Positions 16,692-24,814 of a stretch of 52,208 nucleotides of DNA are shown here, piece by piece. The stretch is from Spirochaetota bacterium (lineage in GTDB: Bacteria > Spirochaetota > Spirochaetia > Treponematales > Rectinemataceae): contig JAKLFE010000033.1 of NCBI GenBank assembly GCA_022711355.1, positions 1-52,208 on the forward strand, written 5' to 3'. The translations under genes and the position numbers were made by a program. Numbering within the stretch: position 1 is the stretch's first letter; the number at the start of each line of letters is the position of its first letter. The notes under the pieces are model-generated. The model searched no databases. It saw nothing but the letters and a program-made list of their open reading frames with translations, and was not told the DNA's origin.

Positions 16692-18168
16692 GGTCCGGAA
16701 CGATAAGCGTCGGGACGTATTTTTTCAAGACGGCCCGGATCGAGCGGCGGTTGCGGTAGAGCTTCTCCGAGCCCGCCTTGAGCAGGCAGTGGGGCTCGAG
16801 CTCGGAAAGGAGGCTTTCGAGCTCCCCGTCGGCCTCTTCCCGACGCTCCAGCCTGTTGATCCGGGGATACTCCGTCGGCACGAGGACCTCGTCGGCGGCG
16901 TAGAGGCGCTCCTCGAGGCGCTCCCCGGGGCGGAGGCCCACGTACTCGATCCGGATGTCCCGCCCCGGCTCGTAGCCGTAGAAGCGGATCATCTGCTCGG
17001 CGAGCTCGCGGATCATGACCGGCTCGCCCATGTCGAGGATGTAGCAGCGCCCCCCCTTGCCCACGCCGCCGGTCTTGAGGACGAGGGAGCAGGCCTCGGG
17101 GATGGTCATGAAGTAGCGGCTGGCCTCGGGGTGGGTCACGGTGACCGGGCCGCCGGTCTCGATCTGGCGCCGGAAGAGGGGGACGATGGAGCCGCGCGAG
17201 CCTAAGACGTTGCCGAAGCGGACGACCATGTACTCGCGGCCAGGGGCGGCCTTGGCGCTCGCCGCGAGGACGATGCGCTCGGCGATGCGCTTCGAGGCGC
17301 CGTAGACCGAGACGGGCTCCACGGCCTTGTCGGTCGAGACGAGGACGAAGCGGCGCACCCCGGCGGCCATGGAGGCCTCGACGAGGTTGCGCGTGCCGAT
17401 GACGTTGTTGTGGATCGCCGCGACCGGGTTCTCCTCGGTCATCGGCACGTGCTTGTAGGCCGCGGTGTGGAAGACGGCGTCGGCCTTGAGGCGGCCGAGG
17501 ACCCAGGCCATGTAGTCGGCGTCCTTGAGCTCGCCGATGACCGGGACGATGGAGGTCTTCTCGCCGACCCCCTCGCCCCGGAGGAGGCGGAGCTCGCGGT
17601 CGATCTGGTAGATCGAGTTCTCCCCGTGGCCGAGGAGGTAGAGCCGGGACACGCCCGCCGAGAGGAGCTGGCGGGAGAGCTCGGAGCCGATGGAGCCGCC
17701 GGCGCCGGTGATGAGGACGCGCTTGCCCCGGAGGTAGGAAAGGCTCTCCTTGAGGCCGATGGCGACGGGATTGCGGCCGAGGAGGTCCTGGCTCTCGATC
17801 TCACGGGCCTGGATGAGGTGGGCGTCGCCCTCGACGATCTGGGCGATTCCGGGAACGATGCGGATGCGGACGAAGCCCGCGCGCTTTAAAAGGAAGTAGA
17901 GCTCGCGCAGGGCCTCGCGGCCGGCGCTCGGGATGGCGATGATCGCCTCGTCCGCGGGGGTGCGGCGGAGGAGGCTGACGACTTCCTTGATGGGGCCGAG
18001 CACGGTGATGCCGTCGATCTTCTCGCCGATCTTGGCCGCGTCGTCGTCGAGGAAGGCGACGACCGTGCCGAAGACGGCCTTCTCCTTGATCTCGCGCGCT
18101 ATCGCCCTGCCGGCGAAGCCCGCCCCGATTATGTAGATACGCGCGTTTTCCCTATCGCTCATCCTCAT
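16675..18168 (-). CDS. UDP-sugar 4,6-dehydratase of the FlaA1/PglF/CapD family, without membrane segments
   Basis: 497 aa. The first ~125 residues form a Rossmann-like CoA-binding/FlaA1_2 domain (YIIGAGFAGRAIA). The SDR catalytic domain starts at VLITGAGGSIGSEL near residue 150. The active-site Thr-Asp-Lys is in VSTDKAVEP, followed by a Tyr in VYGASKR. The four membrane helices found in PglF and CapD are missing, so this is a soluble form. It should convert a UDP-hexose to the 4-keto-6-deoxy form for the aminotransferase encoded next. It overlaps the LoaP-like gene. The start could also be the ATG at 18162. Confidence 0.92.
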   Translation of the reverse strand: MRMSDRENARIYIIGAGFAGRAIAREIKEKAVFGTVVAFLDDDAAKIGEKIDGITVLGPIKEVVSLLRRTPADEAIIAIPSAGREALRELYFLLKRAGFVRIRIVPGIAQIVEGDAHLIQAREIESQDLLGRNPVAIGLKESLSYLRGKRVLITGAGGSIGSELSRQLLSAGVSRLYLLGHGENSIYQIDRELRLLRGEGVGEKTSIVPVIGELKDADYMAWVLGRLKADAVFHTAAYKHVPMTEENPVAAIHNNVIGTRNLVEASMAAGVRRFVLVSTDKAVEPVSVYGASKRIAERIVLAASAKAAPGREYMVVRFGNVLGSRGSIVPLFRRQIETGGPVTVTHPEASRYFMTIPEACSLVLKTGGVGKGGRCYILDMGEPVMIRELAEQMIRFYGYEPGRDIRIEYVGLRPGERLEERLYAADEVLVPTEYPRINRLERREEADGELESLLSELEPHCLLKAGSEKLYRNRRSIRAVLKKYVPTLIVPDHEPEL

Positions 18169-18700
18169 CGACCGGTCCGCCTTTCTCCGCGGCGCGCTCG
18201 ACGACCTCGAAGCTCAGATCGATGAGGAAGCCCGTCTCGCACATGTCCAGGGCCACCTTGGCGCGGCCCTTGCGGCGATCGACCTTCCTGATCCGGCCCT
18301 CGAGGCCCTTGAGCGGGCCCTTGAGAACGACGATGCGGTCGTTCTCGTCGAAGCTTACCTTCGATGTATCGGCGTATTCGCCGAAGGACATGAAGTGCCG
18401 AAGGAGGGTGAGCTCGCGCTCGCTCAAGGGGGTGGGGGAGGCGTTGTTCCTGAGGAAGCGGATGAAGCCGGAGGTCCTGCGGAGGACCCAGTAGGCGTCG
18501 AGCTCGGAGAGGAGGTCCTCGGCGGCCATGAAGACGTAGCCGGGGAAGACGGGGAGGAGCTCCTTCCGGGTCTTCCCCCTCCTGCGTATGCTCATCATGC
18601 GCTTGGGCACGATGAGGGGGCGCTCGGGAAGCCGCAGGGCCGCGAGCTTCTGGTAGTCGTCCTCGGACCTCGTCATCACCTGGATCGCGTAATACTGCAT
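18152..18700 (-). CDS. NusG-paralogue antiterminator, LoaP/RfaH-like
   Basis: 182 aa. The N-terminal NGN domain begins YYAIQVMTRSEDD, and a KOW motif lies near the C-terminus (RIVVLKGPLKGLEGRI). Specialised NusG paralogues such as RfaH, LoaP and UpxY let RNA polymerase read through terminators in long polysaccharide or natural-product operons, and they are often encoded first in that operon. Here it is first in an eight-gene minus-strand run that starts with two nucleotide-sugar genes, which fits that role. The housekeeping NusG would normally sit beside secE and rplK, which are absent here. No Shine-Dalgarno site precedes the ATG. Confidence 0.87.
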   Translation of the reverse strand: MQYYAIQVMTRSEDDYQKLAALRLPERPLIVPKRMMSIRRRGKTRKELLPVFPGYVFMAAEDLLSELDAYWVLRRTSGFIRFLRNNASPTPLSERELTLLRHFMSFGEYADTSKVSFDENDRIVVLKGPLKGLEGRIRKVDRRKGRAKVALDMCETGFLIDLSFEVVERAAEKGGPVDEDER

Positions 18701-18712
18701 CTAAGGAAGGAA

Positions 18713-18742
18713 ATGGTAGCACGGCGGCGGCGGCCGACGCAA
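18713..18742 (-). promoter_or_regulatory. Possible promoter of the LoaP-headed operon
   Basis: On the minus strand, TTGCGT (18742-18737) and TACCAT (18718-18713) are separated by 18 nt. A start about 7 nt downstream would leave only ~6 nt before the ATG. The boxes match consensus only partly. Confidence 0.3.
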
Positions 18743-18818
18743 TGGAAGGCCGGGAACGAAATTGCTGTAAGGCGGGGGCGGCCCCCGGCCGATAGTCAAA
18801 ATGCACAGGAAGGTACAC

Positions 18819-19346
18819 GTGAGATCTGCCGCACTAGCCCTTTTTTCCCTCCTCCTCCTCGCCGCGAGGGGGGCCCCGATCCTCGCCCTGACGGTGAGCA
18901 TCGCCCCGGCCCAGGAAAGCTCCGCAGCCGAGGCCGAGACGCCCGCCCCGATGGACAGCGTCGTCTCCGGCTGCATGGGCTCCTTCTTCGACGCCGGCCT
19001 CATCGCCACCGACGCCGCCTGCGCCTCGCTGCGACGGGCCGAGTGGGGCGGCGGTGCCGAGGTCCTCGGCCCCGCCCGGGAGGGCCGCGTCGATTACGTC
19101 GTGGGCATCTTCGTCGCCTGGAGGCCGAGCGCCTTTAAAAAGGACGCCTGGATACCGGGCTCGGCAGAGTATCGCATCCTGCGCGTCTCCGACGGCGAGC
19201 TGGCCGCCTCGGGAAGGCTCGAGGGGCCTGCCGATTCTGAATCCGTCGCGGCCGCGGCAGCGCGGAACGCGGAAAGCTTCGGCGCCTCGCTCGGCGCCCT
19301 CTGCCTCGCCGTCTTCGAGGCTCGCATTCCGGGAGGGAAACCATGA
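18819..19346 (+). CDS. Small exported protein of unknown function
   Basis: 175 aa from the GTG at 18819, chosen because AGGAAGG lies 5 nt before it; an ATG at 18801 has no ribosome site. A signal peptide (ALALFSLLLLAARGAPILA) is followed by a compact domain with an aromatic strand (VDYVVGIFVAWRPSAF) and an Ala-rich C-terminus. I do not recognise the family. Its stop overlaps the start of the DPBB-SPOR gene (ATGA), which links it to cell-envelope work by context only. Confidence 0.65.
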   Translation: MRSAALALFSLLLLAARGAPILALTVSIAPAQESSAAEAETPAPMDSVVSGCMGSFFDAGLIATDAACASLRRAEWGGGAEVLGPAREGRVDYVVGIFVAWRPSAFKKDAWIPGSAEYRILRVSDGELAASGRLEGPADSESVAAAAARNAESFGASLGALCLAVFEARIPGGKP

Positions 19347-21448
19347 ACAGGCGGCTCTGCTTCGCGGCTATCGTCCTCCTCGCCCTGCTCGCCGGCGGCG
19401 CCTCGACCTGGGAGGGCAGCGCCGTGGTCGGCGGCGCGAACGATTTCCCCGGCGAGGGGCTCTACGCGGCCTGCAACTCCTTCCCCCGCGACGCCTCGGT
19501 CGAGGTGCGCAACCTCGAGAACGGCAAGGCCGTCACCGTCGTCGTCACCAAGAACGTGGACAATCCGGGCGTCTTCATAGCCCTTTCGCCCAAGGCCGCC
19601 GCCGAGCTCGGGATGCGGCAGGGCGCGGCAGCCCGCGTGCGCGCGACCACCCTCTCCCTTTCCAAGACCGAGGCGAGCCTCCCCGCGGCGAGGGCTGGCG
19701 AGACCGCCGATCCCGACTTCAATCCGAAGGTCTACGTCGAGCGGGACAAGAGCGCGTCAGCCAAGGCCGCGGCTCCGGCAGCGGCGGCTGCCACTGCCCC
19801 GGAGGCGGTTCCCGCGCCGGCCCCCGCGCCGGCAGCCGCGCTCGCGGCGGCTCCCCTTCCCCCCGCCGAGGCGCCGGCCGAGCCTTCCCCGGCCCCGAGC
19901 CCCGAACCCGCCGCCGAGATCATCGCCCAGGCTTCGGCGCCCAAGCCCGCCGCGCCGAGCGCCGCGGCTCCCGCCGAGCCAGCCGCCGAGGCCGCTGTCC
20001 AGGAGAAGCAAGCCCTGAGCGCCGAGGCCAAGCCCGCCGCGAAACCCGTCGCGGATCCCTATCCCCTGCCCGAGCTGGCTTCGGCCTCTCCCGGCGAACC
20101 CCGGCCCGATATGCTCGCCCTCGAGCTTCCCAAGCCCGAGGCCGCGCCCATACCCGTGACCAAGGGCAGCCCTCCCGCCCGCAGCTTCCCCGCAAGCCGT
20201 CCCGAGCTCGTCGGCGGCTCCGTACCCAAGCCCAAGGCCGAGGCCATGGCCCGGGTCTACCTCCCCGAGCCCAGCGAGCGCGCGGAGCCCTCGGCGCCCG
20301 CCCTGGAAGCCCAGGCGGGCGAAGCGAGCCCCGGGGCGCCCGCCGCCGAGGAAAGCGCCAGCCTCTACGAGCTGGCCAGGCCGGCCCTCCCCGGGTCCCG
20401 CGAAGAGGCCGGTCTCTCCGAGCCCGAGCTGGTCTTCGCTCCCGACGAGCTGCCCGAGGAGCTCCTGCCTCGCCTCGCTGGCCCGAAGCCCGAGCTGCCT
20501 GATATGGCCCTCGACGAGATCGTGATCTCGGAGGAGCTCGCGGCCGGCGCCGAGGCTGGAGGGCCCCAGGCTCTCTCTCTCGAGCGTCCCGCGAGGGAGG
20601 AATCGGTCGCCGAGATAGGGGAGGATGAGCCCGAGCTCGCCCTGCTCGAGTCGGCCGGGCCCGAGGCCCTGGCCGCGGAGCGGCCTCAGGGAGAGGCCTC
20701 GGCCCTCGCCCTTCTCGCGGACCCTAATCCGCCCCGGCCCTCCGAGAGCCTCGCCGCCGAGCCCCCGGTCCGAGAGGCCTCGGCGGGCCAGGCAGAGCTC
20801 GAAGAACCCGCGTACATCGAATACGCCCAGGAGCAGGGCCCCGCGGCCGTGGCGGTCGAGGTCCCCGCTCGCGGCGAGGGAAGCGAGGCCGAGCTCGGCG
20901 AGCCTGCGGCCCCCCTTCCCGCGGAGAGCCTTGGGGTCGATCGACCCGCGGAGGGGCCTGCGTCAGGGGAAGGCGAGGTGGTAGTGGCCCTCGAGCCCAC
21001 CGCTCCCCGTCCTCCCGAGGCGGCTCCCGCCCCCGCTTCGGCGCCGATCGCCCAGGCTCCCGCCCAGCCCAAGCCCGAGCCGGCCAAGCCCGCCGCGGCG
21101 CCGGCGGCTCAGCCGAGCCCCTCGGCCCCCGTCGCCGCCGCGCCAGCCGCGAAGCCGGTCCCCGGCAAGCCCCTGGCTCCGCCGGCTTCCGTGCCCGTCC
21201 TCGTTTCCCTCGCGCGGGGCTCGTACTATGTCCAGATCGGCGTCTACGGGACGAGCGATTCCCTCGACGGAGCGGTCAAGGGTTTCCGCTCGACCTACCC
21301 CCTCGCGGTCGAGAAGATCGTGGCCAAGGGCGGGCGCGACGCGTATCGCCTCTACATCGGCCCCTTGAGCCGCGACGAGAGCGGCACGATCCTCTACCGG
21401 ATCAAGTCGATGGGCTACCGCGACGCCTTCGTGAAGCAGGGCAGCTGA
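19343..21448 (+). CDS. Exported DPBB-linker-SPOR protein (RlpA-like architecture)
   Basis: 701 aa. A signal peptide is followed by a ~75-residue region that resembles the double-psi beta-barrel of RlpA (VEVRNLENGKAVTVVVT, then ALSPKAAAELGM). A low-complexity Ala/Pro/Glu-rich linker of about 480 residues comes next. The C-terminus is a SPOR domain (SYYVQIGVYGTSD to the end), which binds denuded peptidoglycan glycan strands, commonly at division sites. The catalytic NDRGP-like segment of RlpA reads TKNVDNPG here, so transglycosylase activity is doubtful. ATGA-coupled to the small exported protein upstream and closed by a strong terminator. Confidence 0.82.
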   Translation: MNRRLCFAAIVLLALLAGGASTWEGSAVVGGANDFPGEGLYAACNSFPRDASVEVRNLENGKAVTVVVTKNVDNPGVFIALSPKAAAELGMRQGAAARVRATTLSLSKTEASLPAARAGETADPDFNPKVYVERDKSASAKAAAPAAAAATAPEAVPAPAPAPAAALAAAPLPPAEAPAEPSPAPSPEPAAEIIAQASAPKPAAPSAAAPAEPAAEAAVQEKQALSAEAKPAAKPVADPYPLPELASASPGEPRPDMLALELPKPEAAPIPVTKGSPPARSFPASRPELVGGSVPKPKAEAMARVYLPEPSERAEPSAPALEAQAGEASPGAPAAEESASLYELARPALPGSREEAGLSEPELVFAPDELPEELLPRLAGPKPELPDMALDEIVISEELAAGAEAGGPQALSLERPAREESVAEIGEDEPELALLESAGPEALAAERPQGEASALALLADPNPPRPSESLAAEPPVREASAGQAELEEPAYIEYAQEQGPAAVAVEVPARGEGSEAELGEPAAPLPAESLGVDRPAEGPASGEGEVVVALEPTAPRPPEAAPAPASAPIAQAPAQPKPEPAKPAAAPAAQPSPSAPVAAAPAAKPVPGKPLAPPASVPVLVSLARGSYYVQIGVYGTSDSLDGAVKGFRSTYPLAVEKIVAKGGRDAYRLYIGPLSRDESGTILYRIKSMGYRDAFVKQGS

Positions 21449-21469
21449 GCGAGCATCCCCTTCATACGC

Positions 21470-21496
21470 GGGGAGCCCCGAGGGGCTCCCCTTTTT
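21470..21496 (+). terminator. Intrinsic terminator after the SPOR gene
   Basis: GGGGAGCCCC (21470-21479) pairs with GGGGCTCCCC (21482-21491) and is followed by five T. It lies 22 nt after the SPOR stop. Its T-run overlaps the stop codon of the convergent CapA-like gene. Confidence 0.88.
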
Positions 21497-22985
21497 ATTT
21501 TCGCTCCAAGCCCGCGCAGAGGGCGGCGAAACGCCGCTCCGCCGCCCGCCGATCGGGATCGAGGGAGCTGCCCCGCGGGTCCACGATGACCGGGAGGATG
21601 CGGATGCCCCGGGCTATGCCGCGGTAGAGGAGGAAATCGAGGGCGGCGCTCCGCCTGGCGATGGGCGGCTCCTCGAGGCCGGTGAAGAGGAAGTTCCCCA
21701 GGGAGTAGGCGATGAGGGTATGGCCATGGGCCTCCACGCCCTGGAGGACGTGGGGATGGGAGCCGATCACGAGCGCCGCGCCCGCCTCGGCGAAGCGGCG
21801 GTAGCGGTCGCGGAGCTCGGGGGGCGGCGCCGGGACGTATTCGTGGCCGCCGTGGGCCAGGACGATGAGAGCCTCGTCCCCTCTCGTCCGAGCCTGGTCG
21901 GCGGCGGCGCGGATGGAGGCAAGAGTCGCCTCCTCGTCGGCGTTGATCCCGCGCCGCCCCTCGCCGGCCGCCGCTTCCCCCGTCGTGAAGCCCAGTCGCT
22001 CGCGAGGATAGGCGGCGAAGCCGAAGGCCAGGATGGCTCCCCCTGCCGGCAGCTCGAGCCGCCGCGGCGCGAGGGCCGACTGCGCGTCGGGGCCCGCTCC
22101 CACGAAGGGCAGGGCCTCCTGCGCGAGCTCGCCGAGGGTATCGTCGAAGGCCTCGGGCCCGAAGTCGAAGGCGTGGTTGTTCGCGAAGAGGAGGAGGTCG
22201 AAGCCCGCCGAGGAGAAAGCGCGGGCCGAGCCGGGAGGCATGCGGAAGAGGAAGCGCTTGCGGGGGTTGGGCGAGCCCCGGGAGCTGATCGGCCCCTCGA
22301 GGTTGCCCAGGAGGAGGTCGGCCTTGCGGAGCTCCTCGAGGAGCCCCCCCCGGAAGAGCTCGGCCATGCGGCTCCCCCCCGAGGCGAGGATGGAGAGCTC
22401 CGCCGGGCCGGCCTGGAGATCGCCGACGGCGCGGAGGGCCGAGGGTCCCCCATCCCGGGCCGCGGCGGCCGCGGCGGCCCTTTCGGCCCAGGCGGCGAGC
22501 TCGCGGGGAGGGGGCAGGCGGCCTTCGCCGCGGAGGACGAGGGCGAGCTCCTCGACGAAGGGGTAGCCTTCCTCCCCGGGCCAGCGCCCCTCGACCGAGG
22601 GCGCCCGGAGGGGTGGGAGGATAGACTCGAGGGGCCTGAGGCCGAACTCCCGCGCCTCGGACTCGCCGAGGTCGAAGCGCGGATCGGCGAGCTCGAGGGC
22701 GGGCGCCGACCAGAGCCTGCCGGCTCCCCGGCCCCCTGCGCCTGCCGCTTCGGCCGGGACGAGGGCGAGGACCGCGCGCGCCTTCTCGGCCGGAGCGGCG
22801 AGGGACCAGCGCCCGGGCAGGGGCCCCGCCTCGAGGATGGCCCGGAGCCGCGGCTCGAGGCGGGGCTCGGCCTCGAGCCGGAGCTTTGGCGGGTCCGCCC
22901 GGCAGGCGGGCAGGGCGAGGCTGGCCCCCAGCGCGGCGGCGGCGAGGAGGAGGGCGGCGGGAGGGCGGCGGAGACGCGGCCTCAT
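21495..22985 (-). CDS. CapA-family (PGA_cap) metallophosphatase-like lipoprotein
   Basis: 496 aa. The N-terminus is a lipoprotein signal with a lipobox-like ALPAC. Residues from ~185 on match the CapA fold of calcineurin-like enzymes: AVGDLQ, LLGNLEGPI, FANNHAFDFG, LAHGGHEY, GSHPHVLQG and YSLGNFLF. CapA/PgsA is needed for poly-gamma-glutamate export in Bacillus, but the fold is widespread and no capB or capC gene is nearby. It overlaps the second ABC exporter gene (ATGA), so it is the last gene of a MarR-ABC-ABC-CapA unit, and a role with the exported compound is possible. Confidence 0.87.
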   Translation of the reverse strand: MRPRLRRPPAALLLAAAALGASLALPACRADPPKLRLEAEPRLEPRLRAILEAGPLPGRWSLAAPAEKARAVLALVPAEAAGAGGRGAGRLWSAPALELADPRFDLGESEAREFGLRPLESILPPLRAPSVEGRWPGEEGYPFVEELALVLRGEGRLPPPRELAAWAERAAAAAAARDGGPSALRAVGDLQAGPAELSILASGGSRMAELFRGGLLEELRKADLLLGNLEGPISSRGSPNPRKRFLFRMPPGSARAFSSAGFDLLLFANNHAFDFGPEAFDDTLGELAQEALPFVGAGPDAQSALAPRRLELPAGGAILAFGFAAYPRERLGFTTGEAAAGEGRRGINADEEATLASIRAAADQARTRGDEALIVLAHGGHEYVPAPPPELRDRYRRFAEAGAALVIGSHPHVLQGVEAHGHTLIAYSLGNFLFTGLEEPPIARRSAALDFLLYRGIARGIRILPVIVDPRGSSLDPDRRAAERRFAALCAGLERK

Positions 22986-24814
22986 ATCGCCTGCCCCTTG
23001 AACTGGCTCACGTAGAGCCGATGGTAGAAGCCCCTGCGTTCCAGAAGCTCCTGATGGCTTCCCTTCTCGACGATCCTCCCTCCGTCGATGACGACGACCA
23101 GGTCGGCGTCGCGTATCGTGGAAAGTCGATGCGCGATCACGAAGCTCGTGCGCCCCTCCATGAGGTGGAGCAGGGCCTTCTGGATACGCAGCTCGGTCCT
23201 CGTGTCCACGCTGCTGGTGGCCTCGTCGAGGATGAGGATGGCCGGGTCGGCGAGGATGGCGCGGGAGATCGACAGGAGCTGGCGCTGTCCCTGGCTCAGG
23301 TTGCCCGCGCGCTCGGAGAGCATGGTCCCGTAGCCCTGGGGGAGCTGGCGTATGAAGTGGTCGGCCTCGGCCAGGGCCGCGGCCTCGAAGCAGTCCTCGT
23401 CGCTCGCCCCGAGCCGGCCGTAGCGGATGTTCTCCAGGACCGAGTCGGCGAAGAGGAAGGTGTCCTGGAGGACGAGGCCCAGGCCCCGTCGCAGATCCTC
23501 CTTCCGCATCTGCCGTATGTCCCTCCCGTCGATCTCGATGCGGCCGCCCGAGAGCTCGTAGAAGCGGGTCAGGAGGTTGATCAGGGTCGTCTTGCCCGCG
23601 CCGGTCGGGCCCACGAGGGCTATGGTCTGGCCGGCCCTGACCTCGAGGTCGAAGTCGCGGATGACGGGGAGGCCGGGCAGGTAGGAGAACTGGACGCCGC
23701 TGAAGCTGAGGTCCCCGCGGATCGATGGCCCCGGCCCAGCGTCCCCGGGCGCGTCGGGCTCGGGCGGGGAGTCGATTACCTCGAAGACCCGCTCGGCGCC
23801 CGCCAGGGCCGCTTGGATCGAGTTGTAGAGGTTGGCGAGCTGCCGTAGGGGCGAGGTGAAGTTCTGGCCGTAGTTGATGAACGTCGCGATCGTGCCGACG
23901 CTCGCCTTCCCGCGGAGGGCCAGCCAGCCGCCCAGGCCGGCCAGGACTATGACGAAGAAGTTGCCGAGCACCTCGATGAGGGGCATGAGGAGCATGGCGT
24001 AGGAGTTGGCCTGGACGGCGGCCTCGAAGACCGCCTCGTTCTTCCGGCGGAAGGCCTCGATGGCCGCGTCGTCGCGCTTGAAGGCCTTGATGACCCGCTG
24101 CCCGCTGATGGCCTCCTCGGCGATGGCGTTGAGCTCGCCGAGCTCGCCCTGGAGGCGGCGGAAGCCGGCGCGGGTGAAGCGAGCGATGAAGCCCGAGAAG
24201 GCGTACATGAGCGGCACGACCAGGACGCTCCCGAGGGCGAGCGCGGGATTGAGGGCGAACATCGCCGCGAGGATGCCGAGCATGGTGATCGCGCTGGTCA
24301 GGAGGGAGATGACGTTCTGCGAAAGGGCCTGGTTGACGGCGTCGATGTCGTTCGTGAGCCGGCTCATGAGGCCGCCGGCCGAGTGGGCGTCGAAGAAGGC
24401 CATAGGGAGGGCCTGGAGCCGGGCGAAGAGCTCGGCGCGGAGGGAGCGGAGGGCCTCCTGGGATACCCGCGCCATGATCCGGTTCGCGAGGACGAGGAGG
24501 GCGTTCGAGAGGAGGTAGGAGCCGAGCATGAGGAGGGCCGTCCTCCCCAGGCGGGCGAGCTTCCCGCCCGCAAGGCTTGAGTCGATGGCCCTTCCCATGA
24601 GGTAGGGGCCAGCGAGCCCGAGGAGGGAGGAGGCGAGGACGGCCGCCGAGACGAGGAGCATGGGCCGCGCCTGGGCGGCGAAGAAGGGCAGGAGGCGCCC
24701 GAGGGCGCGCCGCGGGTCGCGGGCCCGCTCGATCTTGGGCGGCCTGCCGCCGCGGCGCTGCATGCTCTGCCGCAGGTCGGGGGCGGGCGAGAAGGGGGCG
24801 TCGCGCTCGCTCAT
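22982..24814 (-). CDS. ABC exporter half-transporter, canonical ATPase half
   Basis: 610 aa. It has six membrane helices (residues ~50-330) and a C-terminal nucleotide-binding domain with Walker A GPTGAGKTT, signature LSQGQRQ, Walker B ILILDEATSSVD and H-loop AHRLS. The catalytic Glu and His are intact, while the signature has Gln in place of the usual Gly. This pattern is known for the TM288/LmrD-type half of heterodimeric multidrug exporters. It overlaps the partner gene by ATGA. The N-terminal ~40 residues are a charged cytoplasmic extension. Confidence 0.94.
   Translation of the reverse strand: MSERDAPFSPAPDLRQSMQRRGGRPPKIERARDPRRALGRLLPFFAAQARPMLLVSAAVLASSLLGLAGPYLMGRAIDSSLAGGKLARLGRTALLMLGSYLLSNALLVLANRIMARVSQEALRSLRAELFARLQALPMAFFDAHSAGGLMSRLTNDIDAVNQALSQNVISLLTSAITMLGILAAMFALNPALALGSVLVVPLMYAFSGFIARFTRAGFRRLQGELGELNAIAEEAISGQRVIKAFKRDDAAIEAFRRKNEAVFEAAVQANSYAMLLMPLIEVLGNFFVIVLAGLGGWLALRGKASVGTIATFINYGQNFTSPLRQLANLYNSIQAALAGAERVFEVIDSPPEPDAPGDAGPGPSIRGDLSFSGVQFSYLPGLPVIRDFDLEVRAGQTIALVGPTGAGKTTLINLLTRFYELSGGRIEIDGRDIRQMRKEDLRRGLGLVLQDTFLFADSVLENIRYGRLGASDEDCFEAAALAEADHFIRQLPQGYGTMLSERAGNLSQGQRQLLSISRAILADPAILILDEATSSVDTRTELRIQKALLHLMEGRTSFVIAHRLSTIRDADLVVVIDGGRIVEKGSHQELLERRGFYHRLYVSQFKGQAI

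Noticed and set aside
19780..21180. Low-complexity Ala/Pro/Glu region as a possible repeat element
   Set aside because: It is a single continuous coding linker in frame between two folded domains, not a dispersed or tandem DNA repeat.
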